Shown here piece after piece: positions 1-7,332 of a stretch of 43,087 bases of DNA. The stretch spans positions 1-43,087 of the forward strand of contig JAIRRJ010000066.1 of NCBI GenBank assembly GCA_031256035.1, given 5' to 3'. Source of the DNA: Treponema sp. (GTDB lineage Bacteria > Spirochaetota > Spirochaetia > Treponematales > Breznakiellaceae). Every line of letters starts with the position of its first letter. Position 1 is the first letter of the stretch. The notes below the pieces were generated by a model. It was not told the DNA's origin. It was given only the letters and a program-made list of their open reading frames with translations, and searched no databases. The translations under genes and the position numbers were made by a program.

Positions 1-8
1 AGGCGCAG

Positions 9-992
9 ATGCTTGCGGCGTTGCGTAAACAACAGGGAGAACCCATGAGCGGGCCTGTTCTGGCAAAAAAACTTGGCATCTCCAGAGTCGCTGTATGGAA
101 GGCAGTGCAGGCTCTCACAGAAGCCGGCTATTCCATTGAGGCAAAAGAAACAGGCTATCATCTTGATCCCCAAAAAGAAAAAGATTTTCTTTACCCTTGG
201 GAATTTGGCGAAAAGGAAACATTGTTCCGTCATTTCAAAAACACGGACAGCACCATGGACAGGGCGCGTGAACTGGCGCTGAAGGGCGCTCCCGGCGGGA
301 CGATTATAACCGCAGACAAACAAACTGCCGGAAGGGGGCGCGTTGGCAGAACATGGGTTTCCCGTCAGGGCGGGCTGTTCTTTACCGTTTTGGAACGCCC
401 CGATCTCTCGGTTGCGGACTATACACTGCTTTCCCTCGTTTTGCAAATTGCCGTTGTCCGCGCCGTTTCATCAGTCTGCGGAAAAAAGGCGTGCCTGCGC
501 TGGCCAAACGACATATATATCGACCGGCGGAAAATTGCCGGTATCATAACCGAAATCTCCGGTGAAGGCGATGTTATTACATGGCTCTCAGGCGGCGTGG
601 GTGTAAATGTAAATAACCCCGTCCCTTCAGCCAAGACTACAAGCATTGCGGAAATAGCAGGGCATCAGGTTTCTCGGAGGGAAGTTTTGAAACGCATACT
701 GGGTGAAATTGAAAATGTAAAAAAAACTTTTACTTCGACTGCCGCCTATTCTCAGGGGAACTATGCCCTTGCCGCCGAGTGGAATTCCCATGCAGGCTGG
801 ATTGGCGCAAAGACTGTTGTTTTTGAACCGGAGAACAAAAGCGAAAATTCAATTGTCAAGCCGGGCGGCATTCTTGCCCGCGGTATTTTCAAGGGTATAG
901 ACCCTGCCGGACGATGTATTCTGAAAAAAGACGGAACGGGAAATCTGTATTTTAATCCGGGGTCTGTATCGCTGGCTTTTCCGAACAGTTAA
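9..992 (+). CDS. birA: Bifunctional biotin--[acetyl-CoA-carboxylase] ligase / biotin operon repressor
   Basis: This enzyme activates biotin with ATP to biotinyl-5'-AMP and transfers it to the lysine of biotin carboxyl carrier domains; the two-domain form also represses biotin genes. The N-terminal 50 residues form a winged helix-turn-helix (ISRVAVWKAVQALTEAGY). The catalytic domain follows, with the biotin/ATP loop GRGRVGRTW at about residues 108-116 and the RWPNDIY motif with the catalytic-site lysine region at about 164-181. A C-terminal SH3-like domain is present. The first ATG in the window is only 8 bases from the edge and the usual N-terminal residues before the HTH are few, so the true start may lie upstream. 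The stop codon overlaps the stop of the convergent MFS gene. Family assignment is secure; the regulatory role is inferred from the HTH. Confidence 0.93.
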   Translation: MLAALRKQQGEPMSGPVLAKKLGISRVAVWKAVQALTEAGYSIEAKETGYHLDPQKEKDFLYPWEFGEKETLFRHFKNTDSTMDRARELALKGAPGGTIITADKQTAGRGRVGRTWVSRQGGLFFTVLERPDLSVADYTLLSLVLQIAVVRAVSSVCGKKACLRWPNDIYIDRRKIAGIITEISGEGDVITWLSGGVGVNVNNPVPSAKTTSIAEIAGHQVSRREVLKRILGEIENVKKTFTSTAAYSQGNYALAAEWNSHAGWIGAKTVVFEPENKSENSIVKPGGILARGIFKGIDPAGRCILKKDGTGNLYFNPGSVSLAFPNS

Positions 993-2161
993 AACGACTG
1001 CCTCTTCCGCAGGAAGGCATAAATGACAACAGCAAGCCCCGCAACGCAGGCGTACAGAAAAAACAAAAAGCGGAATCCGATAGCTTCAATAACAGCGCCG
1101 CCCACGAGAATGCCAATGAGAGACGGCAGCCCCGATCCAAGAGCAAGGAATACTGACATCCCTTTTCCGCGGTTTTTGTCGGAGAAAACGCTAGCGGTAA
1201 AATATATCGCGGCAGGATAGTATATCCCGAAGCACAGGGAATGAAGCAGTTGGGCGGCAACAATAAAAGGCTTAAACGGAAACAGTGATAAAATTAACAG
1301 CCGCAGGCAAATCCCGGCGGCGGAGACTGCAAGTAAATGAATGGGGCCGAACCGGCGGATCAATCTGGCGGACAGAAACATGAATGGTAATTCAGATAAC
1401 GAAGAGAGTGCGTACAAAATGCCCACCGCGTTCCATTTTATTTCTTCGATAATGTACAACGGAAAATAACTGTAAATTGCCGCCATCGCAAGACGGCTTA
1501 AAAAAATGATCCCAAAACCGCCAAGAACATAGAACGGATTCACAACAGGTGTAACGCTGTCATCGGCTGCTTTTCCATCGGGCTGCACAGTACGTTTCTC
1601 CGATGAAAACTTAAATATATTTTCGTTAAGCAGAAGGATCGGGACTATCGACACAAGGGAAAAAACAGTAACCCATCTGCTGATGTTTACAGCGCTGACA
1701 GGTTTCATAAACCGCGTCCACTGCAAAAACAGTGTAACAAAAATAAAACAGACCGAACCCCATACCCGGATTTTGCCGTAGTTTTCACGTTTTTCGATAT
1801 TGATGGTTGTAATTGCGTCAACAAGGGAAAGATTGGATTTTATGCCGATTGCCATCAGGGCAAGGAGAATAGCATTGAACGCGGGATGAACCCAGAGCAC
1901 CAGCGGAATTGCAGCTAATGCGGGGAGGCCGCAGGAAACAAGCAGGGGATACTTGTAACTTCCGGTTTTGTCGGCGCAGTAACCAAATATAAAAGGGCCT
2001 GCAATTCCCGCCCCTTCATAAACTGTTAAAAGTATCCCGACCCAAAGAGGGCTGTAGCCGAGATCGCGAACCATTATGGAAAGATACGGAGCGATTACCG
2101 CAAAAACGGCAAAGGTGGATAAATAAAGAAGGATAAAACGCCTTTCGTTGTAGGTTATCAT
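989..2161 (-). CDS. MFS transporter, LacY/nucleoside-symporter-like
   Basis: A 390-residue integral membrane protein with about twelve hydrophobic segments in two halves, which is the length and layout of the major facilitator superfamily. The loop between helices 2 and 3 carries FGYCADKTGSYKYPL, a recognisable form of the MFS G-x-x-x-D-(R/K)-x-G-x-(R/K) motif A. The sequence style resembles the MFS_1-like group (LacY, NupG, HcaT-like), so a proton-coupled small-metabolite symporter is likely; the substrate cannot be read from sequence. It begins 5 bases after the argS stop, so the two genes are almost certainly cotranscribed. Its stop codon overlaps that of birA on the other strand, leaving no room for a terminator between them. 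Confidence 0.85.
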   Translation of the reverse strand: MITYNERRFILLYLSTFAVFAVIAPYLSIMVRDLGYSPLWVGILLTVYEGAGIAGPFIFGYCADKTGSYKYPLLVSCGLPALAAIPLVLWVHPAFNAILLALMAIGIKSNLSLVDAITTINIEKRENYGKIRVWGSVCFIFVTLFLQWTRFMKPVSAVNISRWVTVFSLVSIVPILLLNENIFKFSSEKRTVQPDGKAADDSVTPVVNPFYVLGGFGIIFLSRLAMAAIYSYFPLYIIEEIKWNAVGILYALSSLSELPFMFLSARLIRRFGPIHLLAVSAAGICLRLLILSLFPFKPFIVAAQLLHSLCFGIYYPAAIYFTASVFSDKNRGKGMSVFLALGSGLPSLIGILVGGAVIEAIGFRFLFFLYACVAGLAVVIYAFLRKRQSF

Positions 2162-2166
2162 TGTGT

Positions 2167-3993
2167 TTACATTGCTTCCAAAAACGGTATGCAGACAAGA
2201 TGAAACGCATCCTTCAGCGCCAGCATCGCCGCGCGGGAAAGTTCAAGCCTTGCCTTTGAAAGAGCAGGGTCTCCTGCATTGAGTATCGGACATTCGTGGT
2301 AAAAGCGGCTGAAACATTTTGAAAGTTCGTAAAGATAAGCCGTCAGGTGAGAAGGGTCAAGGGCGGCGGCAGCTTCGCTTACTGCCGCAGGATATGCCGC
2401 AAGCGCCTTAACAAGCTCCCATTCAGGATCAGAAGTCAGCAATGAAAAATCTATGCCGCCATCTGCTCTCTGTTCACTGCTCACTGTTCCTTGTTCCCCG
2501 CTTTTTCGCAGCATCGAAGAAATGCGCGCGCCCATGTACTGCAAATAGGGGCCGGTATTGCCGGTGAAGGAAAGCGACTCTTTTGGATCGAACATCATAT
2601 CCTTGACAGGGCTTGGCTGCAAGAGGAAATAATGAAGCGCGCCAAGGGCGATTTTTTCAGCAGTTTCCACGGGGTTTCCCACTTCTTCCTCGCGCTCTTT
2701 TTCACGGATTTCCGCTAACGCCATGTCCCGCAGGCTGTCAATCAAATCATCAGCGTCAACAACCGTCCCTTCGCGGCTTTTCATTTTTCCTTCGGGAAGG
2801 TTCACCATGCCGTAGGAAAGGTGGTAGAGATTTTTTGCCCAGAGGTAGCCGAGTTTATCCAGCAGGGTAAACAGAACCTTAAAGTGGTACTGCTGTTCCG
2901 AACCGACAACGTAAATCAATTGATCGAAAGGCCAGTCCTTGTGGCGGTTAATTGCAGTCCCGAAATCCTGCGTTATATAAATCGAAGTACCGTCACTTCG
3001 CAGTAAAATCTTTTTGTCCAGTTTTTCCGCGCTTAAATCAACGGCGACAGCGCCGTCTTCCTGCCGGAAAAAAATGCCGCGCTCAAGGCCTTTCAGCACT
3101 TCGTCCTTTCCGAGCATCCATGTATCGCTTTCAAAATAATATTGATCAAAAGAGACGCCGGTGCGCTCGTAGGTTTCCTTCATCCCGTTGATTGTCCATG
3201 AATTCATTTTTTTCCAGAGTTCTACGGTTTCGGGATCGCTTGCTTCCCATTTACGCAAAAGTTCCTGTGCCCGCAATAAAATTGGCGCTTGCGCCTCGGC
3301 TTCTTCTTTTTTGATACCCTTGCTAATCAATTCTTCGGTTTCCGCTTTCAGAGCCTTGCTGAAACAAACATACCAGCCGCCGACAAAATGATCGCTTTTT
3401 ACCCCGTCTTTTTCGGGAGTCCTGCCCTGTCCCTCTTCTTTGTATGCAAGCATTGATTTGCAGATATGGATGCCACGGTCGTTGATGATGCAGACTTTCC
3501 GTACTTCCGCGCCGCAGGCTGCCAAAATCCGCGAGATACTTTCGCCTAACACATCGTTTCGCAGATGCCCCAGATGCAGGGGTTTGTTGGTATTGGGGCT
3601 GGAAAACTCCACCATGATTTTTTTGCCGTTAAGCGTTTTTACTCTACCAAAAGAAAAACCGCCGCTTAAGTCTTTCAGAACTTCTTCAAGAACAGCTTTC
3701 GCGGTAGAGGGGCGATCCAGCCTGACATTGAGATACGGCCCCTGCGCCTCTGCTGTCCCGCTGCCGGCATTAGCCAGCTTAGCAGCCGCCATTTTCGCTA
3801 TCTCAGGCGGCCCCTTGCGCAGGGTTTTTGCAAAACCGAACATGGGAAACCCTATGTCCCCCATTGCCGGATTGGGCGGCCTTTCGGCAGTTACCTGCGC
3901 CGGAGCTACCCTTTCTTCAATACCTGCTTCGCTCATTATTTCGCTAAGCGCCGAGGCAATTTTGATTTTCCATGGGTCTTTGTAATCGTACAT
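2167..3993 (-). CDS. argS: Arginyl-tRNA synthetase
   Basis: Class Ia aminoacyl-tRNA synthetase that charges tRNA-Arg. The order is typical: an N-terminal additional domain (about residues 1-115), the HIGH-type motif HLGHLRND at about 141-148 after SSPNTNKPL, the Rossmann catalytic core, a KMSK-like loop KMKSREG near 412, and the C-terminal DALR anticodon-binding domain ending MLALKDAFHLVCIPFLEAM. The 608-residue length is slightly long for the family (commonly 550-590). Part of the excess is a short hydrophilic insertion, SGEQGTVSSEQRADGG, which is encoded by a copy of a dispersed repeat (2470-2486) also present at 4267-4283. The insertion is at the junction with the DALR domain, where it could be tolerated. 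A promoter candidate lies at 4008-4036, and no clear Shine-Dalgarno sequence precedes the ATG. Confidence 0.96.
   Translation of the reverse strand: MYDYKDPWKIKIASALSEIMSEAGIEERVAPAQVTAERPPNPAMGDIGFPMFGFAKTLRKGPPEIAKMAAAKLANAGSGTAEAQGPYLNVRLDRPSTAKAVLEEVLKDLSGGFSFGRVKTLNGKKIMVEFSSPNTNKPLHLGHLRNDVLGESISRILAACGAEVRKVCIINDRGIHICKSMLAYKEEGQGRTPEKDGVKSDHFVGGWYVCFSKALKAETEELISKGIKKEEAEAQAPILLRAQELLRKWEASDPETVELWKKMNSWTINGMKETYERTGVSFDQYYFESDTWMLGKDEVLKGLERGIFFRQEDGAVAVDLSAEKLDKKILLRSDGTSIYITQDFGTAINRHKDWPFDQLIYVVGSEQQYHFKVLFTLLDKLGYLWAKNLYHLSYGMVNLPEGKMKSREGTVVDADDLIDSLRDMALAEIREKEREEEVGNPVETAEKIALGALHYFLLQPSPVKDMMFDPKESLSFTGNTGPYLQYMGARISSMLRKSGEQGTVSSEQRADGGIDFSLLTSDPEWELVKALAAYPAAVSEAAAALDPSHLTAYLYELSKCFSRFYHECPILNAGDPALSKARLELSRAAMLALKDAFHLVCIPFLEAM
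2470..2486. repeat. Copy of the CTGTTCACTGCTCACTG dispersed repeat inside argS
   Basis: The 17-base word is identical to 4267-4283. In argS it is read on the opposite strand as part of a hydrophilic loop and keeps the frame. The matching copies lie in the non-coding region just downstream of the argS start, so spread of a repeat into a coding gene is more likely than chance. Confidence 0.6.
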
Positions 3994-4007
3994 TGTGTTC
4001 TATGAAC

Positions 4008-4036
4008 AACATACCGGGAATTTCGGTAATGTTCAA
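4008..4036 (-). promoter_or_regulatory. Candidate sigma-70 promoter of argS
   Basis: Read on the minus strand, TTGAAC (4036-4031) is followed after exactly 17 bases by TATGTT (4013-4008), about 15 bases ahead of the argS ATG. Each hexamer matches four of six consensus positions. The -35 box touches the left end of the repeat region that starts near 4032. The call rests only on consensus and position. Confidence 0.4.
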
Positions 4037-4038
4037 CT

Positions 4039-4149
4039 CTAGTGTTTTGTCTTATTCAAATGACACAATATTTGGTTAAGGTAAATCCTTATGTCATAAG
4101 GATTTACCGCATTTTGTTATTTTGGCAACCGAATAAGACAGAACACTAG
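4039..4149. repeat. Imperfect inverted repeat enclosing a perfect hairpin (MITE-like)
   Basis: The outer arms are 19 bases, CTAGTGTTTTGTCTTATTC at 4039-4057 and its near-perfect reverse complement at 4131-4149 (one mismatch). Centred between them is a perfect 14-base-stem palindrome, GGTAAATCCTTATG (4080-4093) with its complement at 4095-4108 and a single T as the loop. The element is about 111 bases and carries no reading frame. Terminal inverted repeats with an internal symmetrical core suggest a non-autonomous mobile element or its remnant; no target duplication could be assigned with certainty. Confidence 0.65.
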
Positions 4150-4150
4150 T

Positions 4151-4286
4151 GGTCAGTGAGCGCCGCTGTTGGCACCTGCGCTTGTTCAGCTTTCACAACC
4201 ACGCATGTCTTGGTTTCAACTCTAGTAAAGAGTGTAAACATATTATAGTACAGGGAGCAGTTACCACTGTTCACTGCTCACTGACC
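4151..4286. repeat. Second inverted-repeat element with the CTCACTG family word
   Basis: GGTCAGTGAGC (4151-4161) is the exact reverse complement of GCTCACTGACC (4276-4286). The right end contains CTGTTCACTGCTCACTG (4267-4283), which is also found inside argS (2470-2486) and, in variant form, at 4516-4544. The element begins one base after the previous inverted repeat ends, so two elements abut. Confidence 0.6.
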
Positions 4287-4369
4287 TATGTTTCATGTCG
4301 TTTTTTTGATGTTTCGTGCAGAAAGCGGTTTTTGGCGGGAAAAAACTGATATATTGAGCCTGAATTCAT

Positions 4370-4450
4370 CTCGCAGAGGTGCAGAGCTCGCGAAGAACGC
4401 CAAGCCTTACTTCGTTTTTTCTTTGCGACCTTGGCGTACTTGGCGAGAGA
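4370..4450. repeat. Third dispersed repeat, inverted ACGCCAAG type
   Basis: The word ACGCCAAG at 4397-4404 returns inverted at 4430-4437, and CTCGC near 4370 is mirrored by GCGAG at 4443-4447, giving an imperfect hairpin of about 80 bases. A related fragment, CGCAAAGACGCCAAGG, occurs at 23249-23264 between the FGGY kinase gene and ruvC. Repeats built on words of this kind are found between genes in several prokaryotes. Confidence 0.5.
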
Positions 4451-4494
4451 AAATGGGGATAGTGTTTTATCGAATTAAAATTAAGGAGTTTTGT

Positions 4495-4545
4495 ATGAAA
4501 AAACAATCTTACTTTGCTCACTGCTCACTGGTAACTGCTAACTAG
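4495..4545 (+). pseudogene. Orphaned gene start (AAGGAG + ATG) running into repeat sequence
   Basis: AAGGAG at 4483-4488 stands six bases before an ATG at 4495, an ideal initiation site, and the reading frame begins MKKQSYF. After seven codons it enters the repeat at 4516-4544 and stops at 4543-4545, giving only 16 residues. This looks like the initiation region of a gene whose body was separated from it by repeat insertion. It could alternatively be a functional leader peptide, for which there is no further evidence. Confidence 0.4.
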
Positions 4546-4589
4546 GATGATCTGGAAAAAAAAAAATAAAAACGGTATATTTTCAGTGT

Positions 4590-5315
4590 ATGATTGTACT
4601 TACATTTTTTTTGCTCTTCATTTTCAGCGTTCCTGCTTCAAGTGAAGTGGCTTCAAGTGAAGCCTTGCCTGACTGGTTTTTACCGCTGCGGGAGGCGATT
4701 TACGAACAGGAATTAACAGCCGGCGAGATACAGCCCCTGTATCGCGATATTTCAGACAAGGCGCGAGCCGCTCTTTCGGGGTCTGAGCAGTATATTATGC
4801 TTTCACGCTGCGAATTCATGATGGGCAGGGCGTATCAATACGAAGACAGGAAAGATGAGGCAGCCGCACATTACAGCGAAGGGATCAACTGGGCTGAAAA
4901 AGCGCTTAAAGAACGTGAAAGCGCCGAAGCATGGCAGATGCTGGCGGAGAATATTTCACAATCCTGCGCGGTGCGTCCAACATCCTACGCATTGGCAAAC
5001 GGGACAAAGGTGGAAAAATACGCGAAAAGCGCCCTTGCAATAAACAAACGGAATGCCGCCGCCCAAATCCTGATAGCCGCACGCTGGGTTTACGCTCCTT
5101 CGCCGTTTCACAATTACCGCAGGGGAATTGAAATGATGAGCGCCATCCCAAACGAAAGCTATCCTGACAAAGATGATATGTTCAATGTATACATAGCCAT
5201 TGGTTACGCTTATGTACAGCAAAAAAAATATGCGGAAGCGCGTCCTTGGCTGTTAAAATCGCTGGAAATATACCCTGCCAATAAATATGTGCAAACTCTG
5301 CTTGCAAAAAAATGA
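4590..5315 (+). CDS. Exported TPR-containing protein
   Basis: A 241-residue protein with a hydrophobic N-terminus (IVLTFFLLFIFSVPASS) followed by alpha-helical repeat sequence. TPR-like units are visible at about residues 75-115 (FMMGRAYQYEDRKDEAAAHY), 140-165 and 200-235 (YAYVQQKKYAEARPWLLKSL). The role is likely protein-protein interaction in the envelope; no enzyme motif is seen. The chosen ATG lacks a ribosome binding site and a charged n-region. An upstream ATG at 4547 is out of frame by one base because of an 11-A run at 4556-4566; with ten A it would add a KKKIK-type charged n-region. The downstream glycosyltransferase follows after 9 bases, so these form one operon. A small internal duplication encodes the repeated ASSE. 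Confidence 0.7.
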   Translation: MIVLTFFLLFIFSVPASSEVASSEALPDWFLPLREAIYEQELTAGEIQPLYRDISDKARAALSGSEQYIMLSRCEFMMGRAYQYEDRKDEAAAHYSEGINWAEKALKERESAEAWQMLAENISQSCAVRPTSYALANGTKVEKYAKSALAINKRNAAAQILIAARWVYAPSPFHNYRRGIEMMSAIPNESYPDKDDMFNVYIAIGYAYVQQKKYAEARPWLLKSLEIYPANKYVQTLLAKK

Positions 5316-5324
5316 GGTGAATAA

Positions 5325-6473
5325 ATGCTGCATTGGCTTTCGCATCTGTTAAGTCCGTACTATTATTATGCGCTGATTATCGTGGCGGCATATTTTTTTC
5401 TTTTGTCGCTTGCAAATCATTATGAGATGTGGCGTTTTACAATGGGGCCTGAAATTTTTGACGGTACTCTTGTTTCGGTATTGATCCCCGTACGAAACGA
5501 AGAAAAGCACATTGAACGCTGCCTCAATTCGCTCAGAAACCAACTGTACAAAAATTACGAGATTCTTGTTCTCAATGACAACTCAACCGACAATACCGGA
5601 AATATACTTTCGCGTATTTCCGCAGAAGACCAGAGAATAAAAGTTTTTAACGGCAAACCCCTGCCGGATGACTGGTACGGCAAACCATTTGCCCTGCACC
5701 AGCTTTCCGCTCAGGCAAAGGGCAGTATTCTTCTCTTTACAGACGCTGACACAGTACACAGCCCTGCAAGCATTTCGTGGGCGGTAACAAATTTGCAGTA
5801 CCTGAAAGCCGACATGATCTCCGGTTACATCGGGCAGATTTTCCTGAAATTCGGCGAAATAATAACCGTCCCGTTGATGTTCTTCCTTACCGGCTTTGTT
5901 ATTCCACTTTTTCTTAACCGCCTGACCAGATTCGCATGCTTCTCCGCCGCTATCGGCCAGTATATCGCCATCAGGCGTGAAGTGTTTGATGCGATTGGTG
6001 GCTGCGAAACATTCAAGAAGAAAACAAGCGAAGATATTTATATGGCGCGTTATGTAAAACGCAGGGGATACCGCACCCGGTTTCTTAATATCACCGAACA
6101 TGTAAAATGCAGAATGTACAACGGCTACCGTTCCGCGATTGAAGGCATCGGCAAAAATATTTTTGATTTTCTTGGAAAGAACAATGTAATCCTGTTTCTG
6201 ATGGGGATAGCCGTGTTTTTCTTTCTGTTCTTCCCATTGCCCCTGCTCATTGGCTGCATTATCAACGGAAGCCCCTGGACAATACACATCCTTGTAGTGA
6301 ACATTCTCTACACGCTGACATGGCTTTTTATGTTTCTGGGACAAAGGCTTAACTGGCTGTACGGTTTACTTTGGCCTTTAATGTTCATAAATCTGCTGTA
6401 TATGGCGATCTGGTCATGGTTCAGGACAATATCCGGCAGAGGTTTCCTCTGGAAGGACAGAAGGGTAAGCTGA
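5325..6473 (+). CDS. Membrane-bound family 2 glycosyltransferase
   Basis: A GT-A fold glycosyltransferase of 382 residues. After one N-terminal membrane segment (YYYALIIVAAYFFLLSLA) the catalytic domain starts with VSVLIPVRNEEKHIERCLNS and shows LVLNDNSTDNT, the metal/sugar-nucleotide motif FTDADT near residue 144 and the acceptor-site motif SEDIYMARYVKRRGYR near 240. Four hydrophobic segments at the C-terminus anchor it in the membrane. This layout resembles CrtQ/hopene-type and polysaccharide GT2 enzymes that glycosylate lipid acceptors at the cytoplasmic face. GAGGTG precedes the start. Its stop overlaps the ATG of the PlsC-type gene (TGATG), so both are translationally coupled and may act on the same glycolipid. 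Donor and acceptor are unknown. Confidence 0.88.
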   Translation: MLHWLSHLLSPYYYYALIIVAAYFFLLSLANHYEMWRFTMGPEIFDGTLVSVLIPVRNEEKHIERCLNSLRNQLYKNYEILVLNDNSTDNTGNILSRISAEDQRIKVFNGKPLPDDWYGKPFALHQLSAQAKGSILLFTDADTVHSPASISWAVTNLQYLKADMISGYIGQIFLKFGEIITVPLMFFLTGFVIPLFLNRLTRFACFSAAIGQYIAIRREVFDAIGGCETFKKKTSEDIYMARYVKRRGYRTRFLNITEHVKCRMYNGYRSAIEGIGKNIFDFLGKNNVILFLMGIAVFFFLFFPLPLLIGCIINGSPWTIHILVVNILYTLTWLFMFLGQRLNWLYGLLWPLMFINLLYMAIWSWFRTISGRGFLWKDRRVS

Positions 6474-7228
6474 TGCCGTACAAACACGGACGCCCGGTTA
6501 TCGATCTGTTCCCGCTGTTCCGCCTTGCTTCCGCCTGGACTTTTTTCTCTGTTTTCCCAATTGCCATGTTTTTTAACTGGTTTATGTTTTCAACACGGTA
6601 CAAAAACCGTTTCAGGATTTACGGCGTCCGCAAAGCGATTACCGTTTCCAATCACACTACCTTTCTTGATCCTGTTAAAATGACAGGTCTTGTATTGCCG
6701 CGCCTGATATTCCAGACATTGCTGGAAGCGACTGTCGAATTTCCGGTTCTTGGAACATTTACCCGCCTCCTCGGAGGAGTCCCCGTACCAAGAGGCAAAA
6801 CCGGCTACCGCAAAATCCTTGAAATATGTGAACGGGCGTTCAAATACAGACGTTATCTGCATTTTTACCCCGAAGGCGAATGTTTCCTTTACAACCAGCA
6901 AATACGCGAGTTTAAGCCGGGCGCGTTCAGAATTGCCGCCGAGCTTGATATACCCGTAGTGCCTCTTGTAACGGTTTTTTCAGAGGGTCTTTTCCGCCCC
7001 TGGTCATTCTGGGGGCGTTCCCTGCCCATTGAGACGCTGGTTGTACTTGAACCGGAGGAACCTTCCCGTTATGTGAAGCGGGATGAAAACGGAGAGTTGT
7101 CCGCTGATTCGGTACGCGAATTTGCAGAAGCGGTACGTAAAAAAATGCAGGCGGAGATTGACCGCCGCGGCGGTTCTACTGCCTTTTACCGGGGGCAGAT
7201 GAAGCGCATCAAGGGGCTAAACGACTGA
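6473..7228 (+). CDS. 1-acyl-sn-glycerol-3-phosphate acyltransferase family protein
   Basis: PlsC-family acyltransferase of 251 residues. The catalytic H-x4-D motif is NHTTFLD at about residues 60-66, the substrate-binding FYPEGE motif lies near 133-138, and the VPVPRG and DIPVVPLV motifs are also recognisable. The family transfers acyl groups from acyl-ACP or acyl-CoA to lysophosphatidate or related acceptors at the inner membrane; a hydrophobic segment near residues 18-38 fits this. The start at 6473 overlaps the glycosyltransferase stop codon; an in-frame ATG 34 codons upstream is rejected because it would lie deep in the previous gene. Coupling with a GT2 gene suggests glycolipid acylation as an alternative to general phospholipid synthesis, so I give no symbol. 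Confidence 0.88.
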   Translation: MPYKHGRPVIDLFPLFRLASAWTFFSVFPIAMFFNWFMFSTRYKNRFRIYGVRKAITVSNHTTFLDPVKMTGLVLPRLIFQTLLEATVEFPVLGTFTRLLGGVPVPRGKTGYRKILEICERAFKYRRYLHFYPEGECFLYNQQIREFKPGAFRIAAELDIPVVPLVTVFSEGLFRPWSFWGRSLPIETLVVLEPEEPSRYVKRDENGELSADSVREFAEAVRKKMQAEIDRRGGSTAFYRGQMKRIKGLND

Positions 7229-7251
7229 GCTATTGTCTCTAAATTATTAAA

Positions 7252-7310
7252 ACCACAAACCACACGAACTCTTTCTTCGGAATCATTCGTTGTTCGTGTT
7301 GGTTCGTGGT
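7252..7310. repeat. Dispersed palindromic repeat, GGTTCGTGGT family (copy 1)
   Basis: ACCACAAACCACACGAAC (7252-7269) is mirrored by GTTCGTGTTGGTTCGTGGT (7292-7310), giving a long imperfect hairpin between the two convergent genes plsC-like and yprB-like. Other members lie at 11518-11610, 14913-14982 and, as one arm, 17205-17222. Here it may also serve as a bidirectional transcription barrier, though the T-tract is weak. Confidence 0.75.
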
Positions 7311-7332
7311 AAAAAATTTTAATAAAAATAAT

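Larger units (their letters stand above)
3994..4589. other. Gene-free stretch made of dispersed and inverted repeats
   Basis: About 600 bases between the argS promoter and a TPR gene with no credible long coding region. It holds, from left to right: a direct-repeat word TTCAACTCTAGT at 4032-4043 and again at 4215-4226; an inverted repeat 4039-4057/4131-4149 with a perfect inner hairpin at 4080-4108; a second inverted pair GGTCAGTGAGC (4151-4161) / GCTCACTGACC (4276-4286); a third repeat with inverted ACGCCAAG words (4370-4450); an isolated ribosome binding site and start codon (4483-4497) running into another repeat copy; and a run of eleven A (4556-4566). The picture is of successive small repeat insertions in one non-essential spot. 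Confidence 0.75.

Noticed and set aside
3440-3985. Open frame of 181 codons on the plus strand
   Set aside because: It is the antisense shadow of argS and its sequence has the low-complexity look of an opposite-strand frame.
5583-6344. Long open frame of 253 codons on the minus strand
   Set aside because: It lies wholly inside the family 2 glycosyltransferase gene, has no family similarity and no ribosome binding site.
7252-7310. Classical rho-independent terminator
   Set aside because: The stem is long and imperfect and not followed by a convincing T-tract on either strand; the same sequence occurs inside genes, so it is a dispersed repeat first.
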